In this document: in pieces, positions 10,129-15,096 of the stretch
Layout: every line of letters starts with the position of its first letter
Position numbering within the stretch: position 1 is the first letter of the stretch
Virus record (IMG/VR): IMGVR_UViG_3300021142_000149
Location: 1-27,019 of that record
Direction: 5' to 3' (one strand)
DNA length: 27,019 nt
Source: a virus
Notes under the pieces: model-generated
What the model saw: the letters and a program-made list of their open reading frames with translations, nothing else
Told to the model about the DNA's origin: nothing
Database searches by the model: none
Position numbers and translations under genes: made by a program

Positions 10129-10365
10129 ATGTTAGTTAGAGATCTCATAGAATTGCTAGAAGGCTACGATGCGGACTTAGAAGTCCACTTTGCATACAAC
10201 TACGGGGACCACTGGCGCACCCAAGTAGCACCCAGCGTGGACAGCGTGGATATGGGCATTGTCGAGTACAGCGACTACCACCGCATGCCTAAGGTTGTAG
10301 AAGTGGACGACGACGAGGAAGAAGCGGACGAAGTTACTGGCAAACCAGTAGTCTTGCTAGGTTGA
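10129..10365 (+). CDS. Hypothetical 78-residue acidic early protein
   Basis: ATG after AGGAGCGAACC. It starts with a helix MLVRDLIELLEGYDADLEVH typical of small phage proteins that begin 'xxxLIxLLxxxxPDxEV', then a strand region and a very acidic stretch (VEVDDDEEEADEV). The first half resembles a short family in phages and plasmids, but I cannot name it. Its stop TGA is supplied by the -35 box of P15. Confidence 0.75.
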   Translation: MLVRDLIELLEGYDADLEVHFAYNYGDHWRTQVAPSVDSVDMGIVEYSDYHRMPKVVEVDDDEEEADEVTGKPVVLLG

Positions 10366-10390
10366 CGGTTTGGCTAGAACTTGCTATAAT
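10362..10390 (+). promoter_or_regulatory. Early promoter P15
   Basis: TTGACG at 10362-10367, 17 bp, TATAAT at 10385-10390. Upstream stop TGA in the -35 box. Confidence 0.88.
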
Positions 10391-10424
10391 ATACACATAC
10401 ACTAACAAATAAGGAGCGAAACTT

Positions 10425-10643
10425 ATGAAAACAGCAACTCAACTCAAAGACATGCAAGGTAAAGAGATCAAGGTAGGCGATCGTGTAGCAATGGTCAGCT
10501 GGCACAATGCTGGCAGTCTTGTTATTGGGGTAGTTGAGAAGCTAGGCACTGTTCGTGCTCAAGTTCGCCCTGTAAAGGCCAGCTTCACTAACATCGACCC
10601 TACAGTGGCTAGCATCGGTTCAACTGATTTAATTAAACTCTAA
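10425..10643 (+). CDS. 72-residue protein, possible small SH3-like barrel
   Basis: ATG directly after AAGGAGCGAAACTT. The segment GKEIKVGDRVAMVSWHNAGS, then LVIGVVEKLGTVRAQVRPVK, shows the 'I-x-V-G-D-x-V' beginning and strand spacing of small SH3-like or KOW-like barrels, which often bind RNA, DNA or RNA polymerase. The fold call is by eye. Mildly basic, no Cys. It is transcribed alone between P15 and P16. Confidence 0.75.
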   Translation: MKTATQLKDMQGKEIKVGDRVAMVSWHNAGSLVIGVVEKLGTVRAQVRPVKASFTNIDPTVASIGSTDLIKL

Positions 10644-10645
10644 GG

Positions 10646-10674
10646 TTGACAACTGAGCCAAAAGGCCGTATAAT
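10646..10674 (+). promoter_or_regulatory. Early promoter P16
   Basis: TTGACA at 10646-10651, 17 bp, TATAAT at 10669-10674. Spacer contains GCC-AAAA-GGC. The last 12 spacer bases are the same as in P17. Confidence 0.9.
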
Positions 10675-10704
10675 AGACTTATAGTTAGATAAAAGGAGCG
10701 AACC

Positions 10705-11025
10705 ATGTTACAAGAATTAGATACTAAAGAAGCAGGCATCTTTGCATTCGCGGCGGCTATTGATGCTGATCGTCGCAATTCAAACAACAAGAGCCACTAC
10801 TCACAAGAGCAGATTCGTAGAGCGTTATCAGTGCGTGATCTAATCGACACAGCCTTTACCTACTCTAAGCTCTATATCAACTATCGCAAGAAGTTCATAG
10901 CAGTCAAAGCAGAAGGTGCTCGCCGTAAAGATCAGTTGGCTAGAGAAGTCCTCGACCTGTTTACCGCTAACGGCTACAGTGTTGTTAGTACGCCACAGGG
11001 TATGATCGTCAGGCTTGACAAGTAA
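10705..11025 (+). CDS. Hypothetical 106-residue basic early protein
   Basis: ATG after AAAGGAGCGAACC. Helical, with a basic centre (SHYSQEQIRRALSVRDLIDT, then LYINYRKKFIAVKAEGARRK) and a strand-like C-terminus (GYSVVSTPQGMIVRLDK). The charge pattern would suit nucleic-acid binding, but there is no known motif. The -35 box of P17 is in its last codons and the stop is in the P17 spacer. Confidence 0.75.
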   Translation: MLQELDTKEAGIFAFAAAIDADRRNSNNKSHYSQEQIRRALSVRDLIDTAFTYSKLYINYRKKFIAVKAEGARRKDQLAREVLDLFTANGYSVVSTPQGMIVRLDK

Positions 11026-11043
11026 GCCAAAAGGCCGTATAAT
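11015..11043 (+). promoter_or_regulatory. Early promoter P17
   Basis: TTGACA at 11015-11020, 17 bp, TATAAT at 11038-11043. Spacer ends GCCAAAAGGCCG as in P16, although the coding context differs. Confidence 0.9.
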
Positions 11044-11074
11044 AGCTGTATAAGTTAATTAATTGGAGCGAGCA

Positions 11075-11437
11075 ATGAAATTACATATCGTTACGCAATA
11101 CATGGAAAACTACGGTGCCCACGATTGGGACGGTCTAGGTGCTTGCCCCCAGCATTGGAAGTTCAAAGGTGGTGAGGACTATTTCTATCAGTTGGGTGCC
11201 CAAGAGCCTAGCGCCGAGCACATCGAAGAGTTGATCCAGGTGCTCCGTACCCGCATTGAGTGGGATGATGTTGGTAGCCGTCAGTATATCACAGGCTACG
11301 GCATCGTAGAGGACTCATTCATGACTCCGTTCGAAAAGAGCCAGCTGGAGTATGAAGGAAGCATCGCATACCCTGCAGTCATGCTCTTGCCCTTAGCAGA
11401 AGTAGAGCCAGATGGCTTTGTCTGCGAGTTCATTTAG
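11075..11437 (+). CDS. Conserved phage protein with ENYGAHDWDG motif
   Basis: The ATG at 11075 follows TTGGAGCGAGCA; the longer frame from a TTG at 11063 would start inside that site. The N-terminus MKLHIVTQYMENYGAHDWDG, then CPQHWKFKGGEDYFY, follows a motif that I recall from small phage and plasmid proteins of unknown function. It has two Cys, several Trp and a C-terminal strand region (YPAVMLLPLAEVEPDGFVCEF). P18 starts 3 bases after the stop. Confidence 0.78.
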   Translation: MKLHIVTQYMENYGAHDWDGLGACPQHWKFKGGEDYFYQLGAQEPSAEHIEELIQVLRTRIEWDDVGSRQYITGYGIVEDSFMTPFEKSQLEYEGSIAYPAVMLLPLAEVEPDGFVCEFI

Positions 11438-11440
11438 GGC

Positions 11441-11469
11441 TTGACAGCCAGCCCACTAGGCGCTATAAT
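11441..11469 (+). promoter_or_regulatory. Early promoter P18
   Basis: TTGACA at 11441-11446, 17 bp, TATAAT at 11464-11469. Spacer has GCC-CACTA-GGC. Confidence 0.9.
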
Positions 11470-11502
11470 TATTAGACATTAAACACTTAAGGAGCGAAAC
11501 TT

Positions 11503-11730
11503 ATGTCACCACAGCAAAAAGCAGTCTTATTCCTCAACGCAGGCCTGATCATGTTGCTAGGCTCAGTAGGCGGAGTCGAGCAGTCAGTGGATCTACTTAC
11601 ATACGACGGTCTATATCTATTTGCATTCACTTTGATCGGCTTGGCATTCCTAGCCCTGGGCGCAAGATATGCCAATTCTGGCACTGAAGAAACCATGCGT
11701 AAACTGGTTGACAATCCCACACTTAGATAA
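11503..11730 (+). CDS. 75-residue two-pass inner membrane protein
   Basis: ATG after AAGGAGCGAAACTT. Hydrophobic stretches at about residues 6-25 (KAVLFLNAGLIMLLGSVGGV) and 36-57 (GLYLFAFTLIGLAFLALGAR) predict a hairpin of two membrane helices, with the basic C-terminus in the cytoplasm. It is a candidate for altering the host membrane early in infection, for example superinfection exclusion, but this rests on topology only. The -35 box and most of the spacer of P19 lie in its last codons. Confidence 0.8.
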   Translation: MSPQQKAVLFLNAGLIMLLGSVGGVEQSVDLLTYDGLYLFAFTLIGLAFLALGARYANSGTEETMRKLVDNPTLR

Positions 11731-11736
11731 TATAAT
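11708..11736 (+). promoter_or_regulatory. Early promoter P19
   Basis: TTGACA at 11708-11713, 17 bp, TATAAT at 11731-11736, with the upstream TAA just before the -10 box. Confidence 0.88.
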
Positions 11737-11768
11737 ATTGTTTTAACGTTAACAAAAGGAGCGAACTT

Positions 11769-12092
11769 ATGTTAGTAACAGCAGAATTGATCCGTGCAGG
11801 TAAGCGAGTAGCAGAGCAAGCAGGTCGTGACATGTACGCCAAGGTAGGCGAGCGTGATGCTTGTGGTTTTGGTTGGGTTGAGGTCTATGTAGATCGCACA
11901 AACTCAGCCCAGGCAAAAGAGTTGATTGCCGCAGGTTTCCGCAAGGACTACAAACCAAAGTGCTTGAGCATGTGGGATCCAGCAGGCATTCCTACACAGA
12001 GCATTTCAGTCAAAGAAGCAGGGGCCTATGCCTATGCTGACTACTTGACCAAGTTGGGACTCAAGGCCTACGGCGGCAGCCGAATGGATTGA
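11769..12092 (+). CDS. Hypothetical 107-residue early protein
   Basis: ATG after AAAGGAGCGAACTT. Helical N-terminus (AELIRAGKRVAEQAGRDMYA), a central DACGFGWVEVYVDRTNSAQA strand-helix unit and a second helix with Tyr/Ala repeats (EAGAYAYADYLTKLGLKAYG). It is similar in style to small T4-like phage proteins with a repeated AAGF/GLKAYG pattern. Function unknown. The stop TGA is in the -35 box of P20. Confidence 0.75.
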   Translation: MLVTAELIRAGKRVAEQAGRDMYAKVGERDACGFGWVEVYVDRTNSAQAKELIAAGFRKDYKPKCLSMWDPAGIPTQSISVKEAGAYAYADYLTKLGLKAYGGSRMD

Positions 12093-12117
12093 CATCAAGG
12101 GGGAAACCCCTTATAAT
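12089..12117 (+). promoter_or_regulatory. Early promoter P20 with hairpin spacer
   Basis: TTGACA at 12089-12094, 17 bp, TATAAT at 12112-12117. AAGGGG-GAAA-CCCCTT (12097-12112) fills the spacer as a perfect 6-bp inverted repeat with a GAAA loop. Confidence 0.9.
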
Positions 12118-12149
12118 TAATACTTTCCAACAGCGTATAAGGAGCGACA

Positions 12150-13043
12150 ATGGTATCAGTAGTTAACAGTTCAAAGATGATGATGGCCTTACAGAAACAA
12201 CCAAAAGCCAAGGTATCAAGCCTTGAAGTAGAACCCGTAAAGAAAGACATTGCACACGAGAGTGATGAGTCAATTCTCAATAGACTCCGCGATCGCTTTG
12301 AGATCTTAGATGACATGACCCGTGCTGTCAAGCGTGGTGATGTGCGAGCTATGATCGTAACAGGCCCTCCAGGCGTAGGTAAATCCTTTGGTGTAGAGAA
12401 AGTACTCTCAAAGCATGATGTGTTTGCTGATATCGCAGACGACAAGAAGCTGAAGAAGTACGAAGTAGTCAAAGGTGCTATGAGTGCCATTGGCCTGTAC
12501 TCAAAGCTCTATGAGTACTCAGACAAGAAGTCAATCCTAGTGTTTGATGACTGCGACTCTGTACTGTTAGATGATCTAAGTTTGAACATCCTAAAGGCAG
12601 CATTGGATACATCAAAGAAGCGTATGATCCATTGGAACACTGACAGTCGCTTGCTACGTAGTGAAGGTGTGCCCAACTCATTCGAGTTCAAAGGCGGTGC
12701 TATCTTTATTACCAACATCAAGTTCGATCACGTTAAGAGCAAGAAGCTACAGGATCACTTGGAAGCACTAGAAAGCCGTTGCCACTACTTAGACTTGACT
12801 ATCGACACAGAGCGTGAGAAGGTCTTGCGCATCAAGCAGGTAGTAACAGAGCATGGCATGTTGGACAGCTACGAGCTTAGTGATGAGCGCAAGCTAGAAG
12901 TAGTTGAGTTCGTAGATGCCAACAAGCATCGCATGCGTGAGCTGAGCTTGCGTACTGTGCTCAAGGTAGCAGACTTGGCAGCCAGCATGCCCGACAAGTG
13001 GCAAGCTGTAGCAGAAGTTACATGTATGCGCGGCACTCGCTAG
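12150..13043 (+). CDS. AAA-family ATPase of T4-like phage type
   Basis: 297 residues, ATG after AAGGAGCGACA. An N-terminal tail of about 40 residues is followed by an AAA core: Walker A GPPGVGKS at 72-79, Walker B ILVFDDCD at 129-136, a sensor-1 Asn in IFITNIKF at about 189, and an Arg in LESRCHYLDL at about 210 that could be the arginine finger. It is therefore an active-looking ATPase that probably forms rings. Similar AAA proteins are frequent in early regions of T4-like phages. The substrate cannot be told. It is the last gene of the early block, and the candidate sRNA follows it directly. Confidence 0.85.
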   Translation: MVSVVNSSKMMMALQKQPKAKVSSLEVEPVKKDIAHESDESILNRLRDRFEILDDMTRAVKRGDVRAMIVTGPPGVGKSFGVEKVLSKHDVFADIADDKKLKKYEVVKGAMSAIGLYSKLYEYSDKKSILVFDDCDSVLLDDLSLNILKAALDTSKKRMIHWNTDSRLLRSEGVPNSFEFKGGAIFITNIKFDHVKSKKLQDHLEALESRCHYLDLTIDTEREKVLRIKQVVTEHGMLDSYELSDERKLEVVEFVDANKHRMRELSLRTVLKVADLAASMPDKWQAVAEVTCMRGTR

Positions 13044-13045
13044 CG

Positions 13046-13051
13046 TATACT
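13046..13051 (+). promoter_or_regulatory. Possible -10 box of the sRNA
   Basis: TATACT at 13046-13051. A start 6 bases later (about 13057) is exactly the first base of the sRNA's first stem. No good -35 box is found upstream, so the RNA may also be cut from the ATPase mRNA. Confidence 0.4.
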
Positions 13052-13056
13052 GTAGG

Positions 13057-13190
13057 GTAGGGGCATACTACTACGAGAATAAGCCCCTACAGGAGAACAG
13101 CTGACGTGATTCGCTCCCACTAGGTTGTTCGGCAGTGTGTCCCCTGACTCATAATTCCGATTCGCTCCCGGTTGGTCAGGGGATTTTTTT
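13057..13190 (+). ncRNA. Candidate anti-Shine-Dalgarno small RNA
   Basis: About 134 nt, three stems. SL1 is GTAGGGGC (13057-13064)/GCCCCTAC (13083-13090). SL2 is GTG-ATTCGCTCC-CAC (13106-13120), probably inside a weaker outer stem ACAGCTGACG/CGGCAGTGT. SL3 is CCG-ATTCGCTCC-CGG (13157-13171) inside the terminator stem. The 9-base loop is identical in SL2 and SL3 while the closing pairs differ but still match. TTCGCTCC is complementary to the early ribosome site GGAGCGAA. No reading frame is seen in it. Confidence 0.7.
13140..13190 (+). terminator. Strong terminator carrying an anti-Shine-Dalgarno loop
   Basis: TCCCCTGAC (13140-13148) pairs perfectly with GTCAGGGGA (13175-13183), followed by seven T's. 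The 26-base loop holds the nested hairpin with ATTCGCTCC. Confidence 0.92.
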
Positions 13191-13387
13191 GGTCGAGACA
13201 TCGGGGGCATGAGACAGTGATGAGGGCGAGGGGTGAGGGGTATATACATGCACAATAATAGTGCAAGCGCAACAGCGCATGGGTACCGAGGTAAAAACAC
13301 CACCTCAAAAGTTTAAGTACTTCTTTATAATTTTTTACGCGACTCGTTTTTTATCTGCAAAAGACCCATTTGGGCTATATACTGTAT
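13191..13387. other. Gene-free stretch with small palindromes
   Basis: No supported gene. It contains TGCAC-AATAATA-GTGCA, GCGC-AACA-GCGC and GAGGT/ACCTC stems (about 13247-13306), a G-rich GAGGGCGAGGGGTGAGGGG run near 13222, and the first copy of a 60-base repeat (13315-13374). It lies where + strand early transcription ends, so it could hold a replication or switch site; no direct evidence. Confidence 0.4.
13315..13374. repeat. 60-base direct repeat, copy 1
   Basis: Starts AAGTACTTC, has two T-runs, TTTTTTATCT, and ends AGACCCATTTGGG. Copy 2 is at 13841-13898. They flank the gene at 13635. Confidence 0.75.
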
Positions 13388-13498
13388 ATGTCCTGCGTCT
13401 ATACATATCATCCTTGTTTTGCATGGTGGCCGTCTAGTATGGTTATCAACCTACTATATACATCCTACACACAATGGCGTTGGACGATTGTTAAGTAA
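13388..13498 (+). CDS. Doubtful 36-residue ORF behind a repeated promoter-like box
   Basis: ATG immediately after GGCTATATACTGTAT, a 15-base sequence that also covers the start of the gene at 14617. The product is aromatic (FAWWPSSMVINLLYTSYTQW). No Shine-Dalgarno. Its only support is the shared upstream box, which may be a late promoter variant. It may be a chance frame. Confidence 0.22.
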   Translation: MSCVYTYHPCFAWWPSSMVINLLYTSYTQWRWTIVK

Positions 13499-13634
13499 GC
13501 TAGAATATCAATTGGAAACTCATCGTGCTTGAACAACTATTTTGGATCGTCCTTACCTGTATACTAACTCCCATTTCCAGCTTGTTATGCTGTTGGCTAG
13601 GCATTCTACTACAGGATTTTCTCGGGCTAGATCA

Positions 13635-13853
13635 ATGAGACAGCACTATATACTCACAATGCATCCACACTCAAAGGAAGTATTTGAGTGGATATTTCAC
13701 AACGATATCCAGTTTGAAGTACACCTAAATCGCACACGCTTTTGGGTGCCAGAAGACTTATATACAGAGTTTTATCTATGGTACGCAGACTCATGTCCCC
13801 CAGTAGATCTTGACCGTGATTTGGCCACTGGGTTTCCCCTAAGTACTTCGTAA
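13635..13853 (+). CDS. Hypothetical 72-residue protein between direct repeats
   Basis: The frame is open from a TTG at 13542. The ATG at 13635 gives MRQHYILTMHPHSKEVFEWI, then FHNDIQFEVHLNRTRFWVPEDLY, which looks like a compact protein, while the sequence before it looks less so. Another ATG at 13587 is possible. No Shine-Dalgarno is evident at any of them. Its last codons are the start of the second copy of the 60-base repeat, so it may have moved as a cassette. Function unknown. Confidence 0.55.
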   Translation: MRQHYILTMHPHSKEVFEWIFHNDIQFEVHLNRTRFWVPEDLYTEFYLWYADSCPPVDLDRDLATGFPLSTS

Positions 13854-13898
13854 ATTTTTTTTGCAGACTATTTTTTTATCTTGCTAGACCCATTTGGG
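13841..13898. repeat. 60-base direct repeat, copy 2 (58 bases)
   Basis: Shares AAGTACTTC, the T-runs, TTTTTTATCT and AGACCCATTTGGG with copy 1. It begins in the end of the 13635 gene and stops 4 bases before the end of the - strand gene at 13902. Confidence 0.75.
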
Positions 13899-13901
13899 AT
13901 C

Positions 13902-14438
13902 TTATTCAAAGTTATAAGTGCCCTGTGGATCATGTGCTCTAATCCACAGTTGACACTCAGCTAGAGTGCCTGCGTAGGGTATAGTGCCTGATTCAATGTG
14001 TACTACACGTGAGTCTTCACCATTGGGTATTATATAGTATTTAGGTGCGTTACCCGCTTCCATTTGGTGATGTCTAGCTCCTTTATCGCCCCATGGAGCT
14101 AGTACATTGTCCCCTACAGCTTCACTAGGCTCAGTCAGCTTGGGGCCGCGATAACCTTTCATATAGGCCGCATAGGGATCACCTCGATAGCCCATTAACT
14201 GCCAATAGCTCTTTACAGTATTCAAATCCCACGGAGGTTGTGGGTAACCTTTGGGCACACGTTTGAGATCAAATGCGCTAGCTGTTGCAGACTGTGCTGA
14301 TTTGACAGGAGCTGCCGCTGGTTTAAACTCAGCTTTGCTTCTGCCGTAGAGTTTGACAAACTCTTGATCTGACAAGTGCAGGAGATCTTGTGCCAGTTGT
14401 TTAACAAGGCCTTCTTGGAATAGTTCTCTTAATCGCAT
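13902..14438 (-). CDS. 178-residue late protein with MRLRELFQEG N-terminus
   Basis: The frame is open from 14480, but the late box AATAAATA ends 4 bases before the ATG at 14438, which I take as start. The N-terminus MRLRELFQEGLVKQLAQDLL is followed by a helical part, a Pro/Ala/Ser linker (AAAPVKSAQSATASAF) and a C-terminal domain (NGEDSRVVHIESGTIPYAGT) with a strand pattern. The short charged MRLxEL start recurs in the 15097 gene and recalls T4 capsid-targeting peptides, so it may be an internal head protein. No Shine-Dalgarno is present. Confidence 0.7.
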   Translation of the reverse strand: MRLRELFQEGLVKQLAQDLLHLSDQEFVKLYGRSKAEFKPAAAPVKSAQSATASAFDLKRVPKGYPQPPWDLNTVKSYWQLMGYRGDPYAAYMKGYRGPKLTEPSEAVGDNVLAPWGDKGARHHQMEAGNAPKYYIIPNGEDSRVVHIESGTIPYAGTLAECQLWIRAHDPQGTYNFE

Positions 14439-14442
14439 TGTA

Positions 14443-14450
14443 TATTTATT
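14443..14450 (-). promoter_or_regulatory. Late promoter AATAAATA next to a start codon
   Basis: Read on the - strand: AATAAATA, TACA, then ATG (14438). T4-type spacing places transcription start at or within one base of the ATG. Confidence 0.6.
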
Positions 14451-14480
14451 CCGGCCCTGAACTAGCCAGTTACATTCCAT

Positions 14481-14616
14481 ATCCTAGAGGCCACGGGGAG
14501 GCGCTACCGCTAGCAGAACTTGCGTTGTGCCGCTACGCTTCGCGTAGGTATCCTAAAATTTTCCGCTGCCGCTTCGCGATTGAAATTTCTGCGGCCGCCC
14601 TGCGGCTATATACTGT
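14481..14616. other. GC-rich gap with short palindromes
   Basis: No gene. Contains CTACGC-TTC-GCGTAG at 14533-14547, CTTCGCG twice (about 14539 and 14572), CTGCGG twice (about 14590 and 14600) and AAAATTTT/AAATTT blocks. The composition is more GC-rich than the surroundings. Confidence 0.5.
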
Positions 14617-14618
14617 AT
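14604..14618. repeat. GGCTATATACTGTAT repeat before a start codon
   Basis: Exact copy of 13373-13387. Both copies lead at once into an ATG on the + strand, so it may be a promoter. Confidence 0.55.
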
Positions 14619-14823
14619 GATCTGGACCAGTCTAATTCCCCGTTTATTGAGCATGCTACTGTCGTGGATGGACGCTAGTAATCTGCGTAATCGTGTGTAT
14701 CTGCAGGCTGATCGCATTGCTTCGCTAGAATTGGCTCTAGAGGATATAGAACGTATCAATGCCAACAGTGCTAACCCAAATGCACTTATAGCTGGTATTT
14801 GTATGTCTAGGCACTCCAGGTGA
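14617..14823 (+). CDS. 68-residue protein with hydrophobic N-terminus
   Basis: The ATG overlaps the GGCTATATACTGTAT repeat, with no Shine-Dalgarno. Residues 1-18 (MIWTSLIPRLLSMLLSWM) are hydrophobic and could be a membrane anchor or signal. Residues 20-50 form a charged helix (NLRNRVYLQADRIASLELAL) with heptad spacing, suggesting a short coiled coil. It overlaps the end of the - strand gene at 14807 tail to tail by 17 bases. This could be a small envelope or lysis-related protein; evidence is only the layout. Confidence 0.55.
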   Translation: MIWTSLIPRLLSMLLSWMDASNLRNRVYLQADRIASLELALEDIERINANSANPNALIAGICMSRHSR

Positions 14824-15058
14824 GCAAGAACAAGGTCTTGTTGCGTTCTCTACGAAATGCTATGCAGGCCTGCCAATATTCCTGCTCTTGAGTGGTGGCA
14901 AATGCCCATTCTACCCAATGTGGGCCTGTATACTGCTCTAGCCAGGATTCTATAGTTTCTATAGCATAGACCCAGTCATCTTGAATGTAAAGCGGATCAC
15001 GTGGCCAAGGAACCAAGGCCAAATGGTTGAAGTCATGATACTCGGGCAAGTAGATCAT
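14807..15058 (-). CDS. Hypothetical 83-residue late protein, probably leaderless
   Basis: The ATG at 15058 comes 6 bases after a perfect TATAAATA late box, so the mRNA would start at about the start codon. The product is aromatic and acidic (MIYLPEYHDFNHLALVPWPR, then DDWVYAIETIESWLEQY and HWVEWAFATTQEQEYW), with seven Trp, and is soluble. No family recognised. It diverges from the 15097 gene with the two late boxes only 11 bases apart. Confidence 0.65.
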   Translation of the reverse strand: MIYLPEYHDFNHLALVPWPRDPLYIQDDWVYAIETIESWLEQYTGPHWVEWAFATTQEQEYWQACIAFRRERNKTLFLLTWSA

Positions 15059-15064
15059 ATAAAA

Positions 15065-15072
15065 TATTTATA
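15065..15072 (-). promoter_or_regulatory. Late promoter TATAAATA (- strand)
   Basis: Exact consensus on the - strand, back to back with the box at 15084. Confidence 0.75.
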
Positions 15073-15083
15073 GTTTGATCAGC

Positions 15084-15091
15084 GATAAATA
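15084..15091 (+). promoter_or_regulatory. Late promoter GATAAATA (+ strand)
   Basis: GATAAATACTAG, five bases before the ATG at 15097. T4 spacing puts +1 exactly on the A of the ATG. Confidence 0.7.
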
Positions 15092-15096
15092 CTAGT

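Noticed and set aside
13040-13308. - strand ORFs over the sRNA region, with GGGAGCGAA as a possible ribosome site (MSQGTHCRTT)
   Set aside because: The spacing from the ribosome site to the ATG is too long, the peptide is only 10 residues, no - strand promoter is visible, and the T7 terminator and stem changes fit + strand RNA better. It remains the main alternative reading of TTCGCTCC.
14445-14480. Start of the 13902 gene at 14480
   Set aside because: It would put the late box inside the coding region; MRLREL at 14438 matches the other late protein start.
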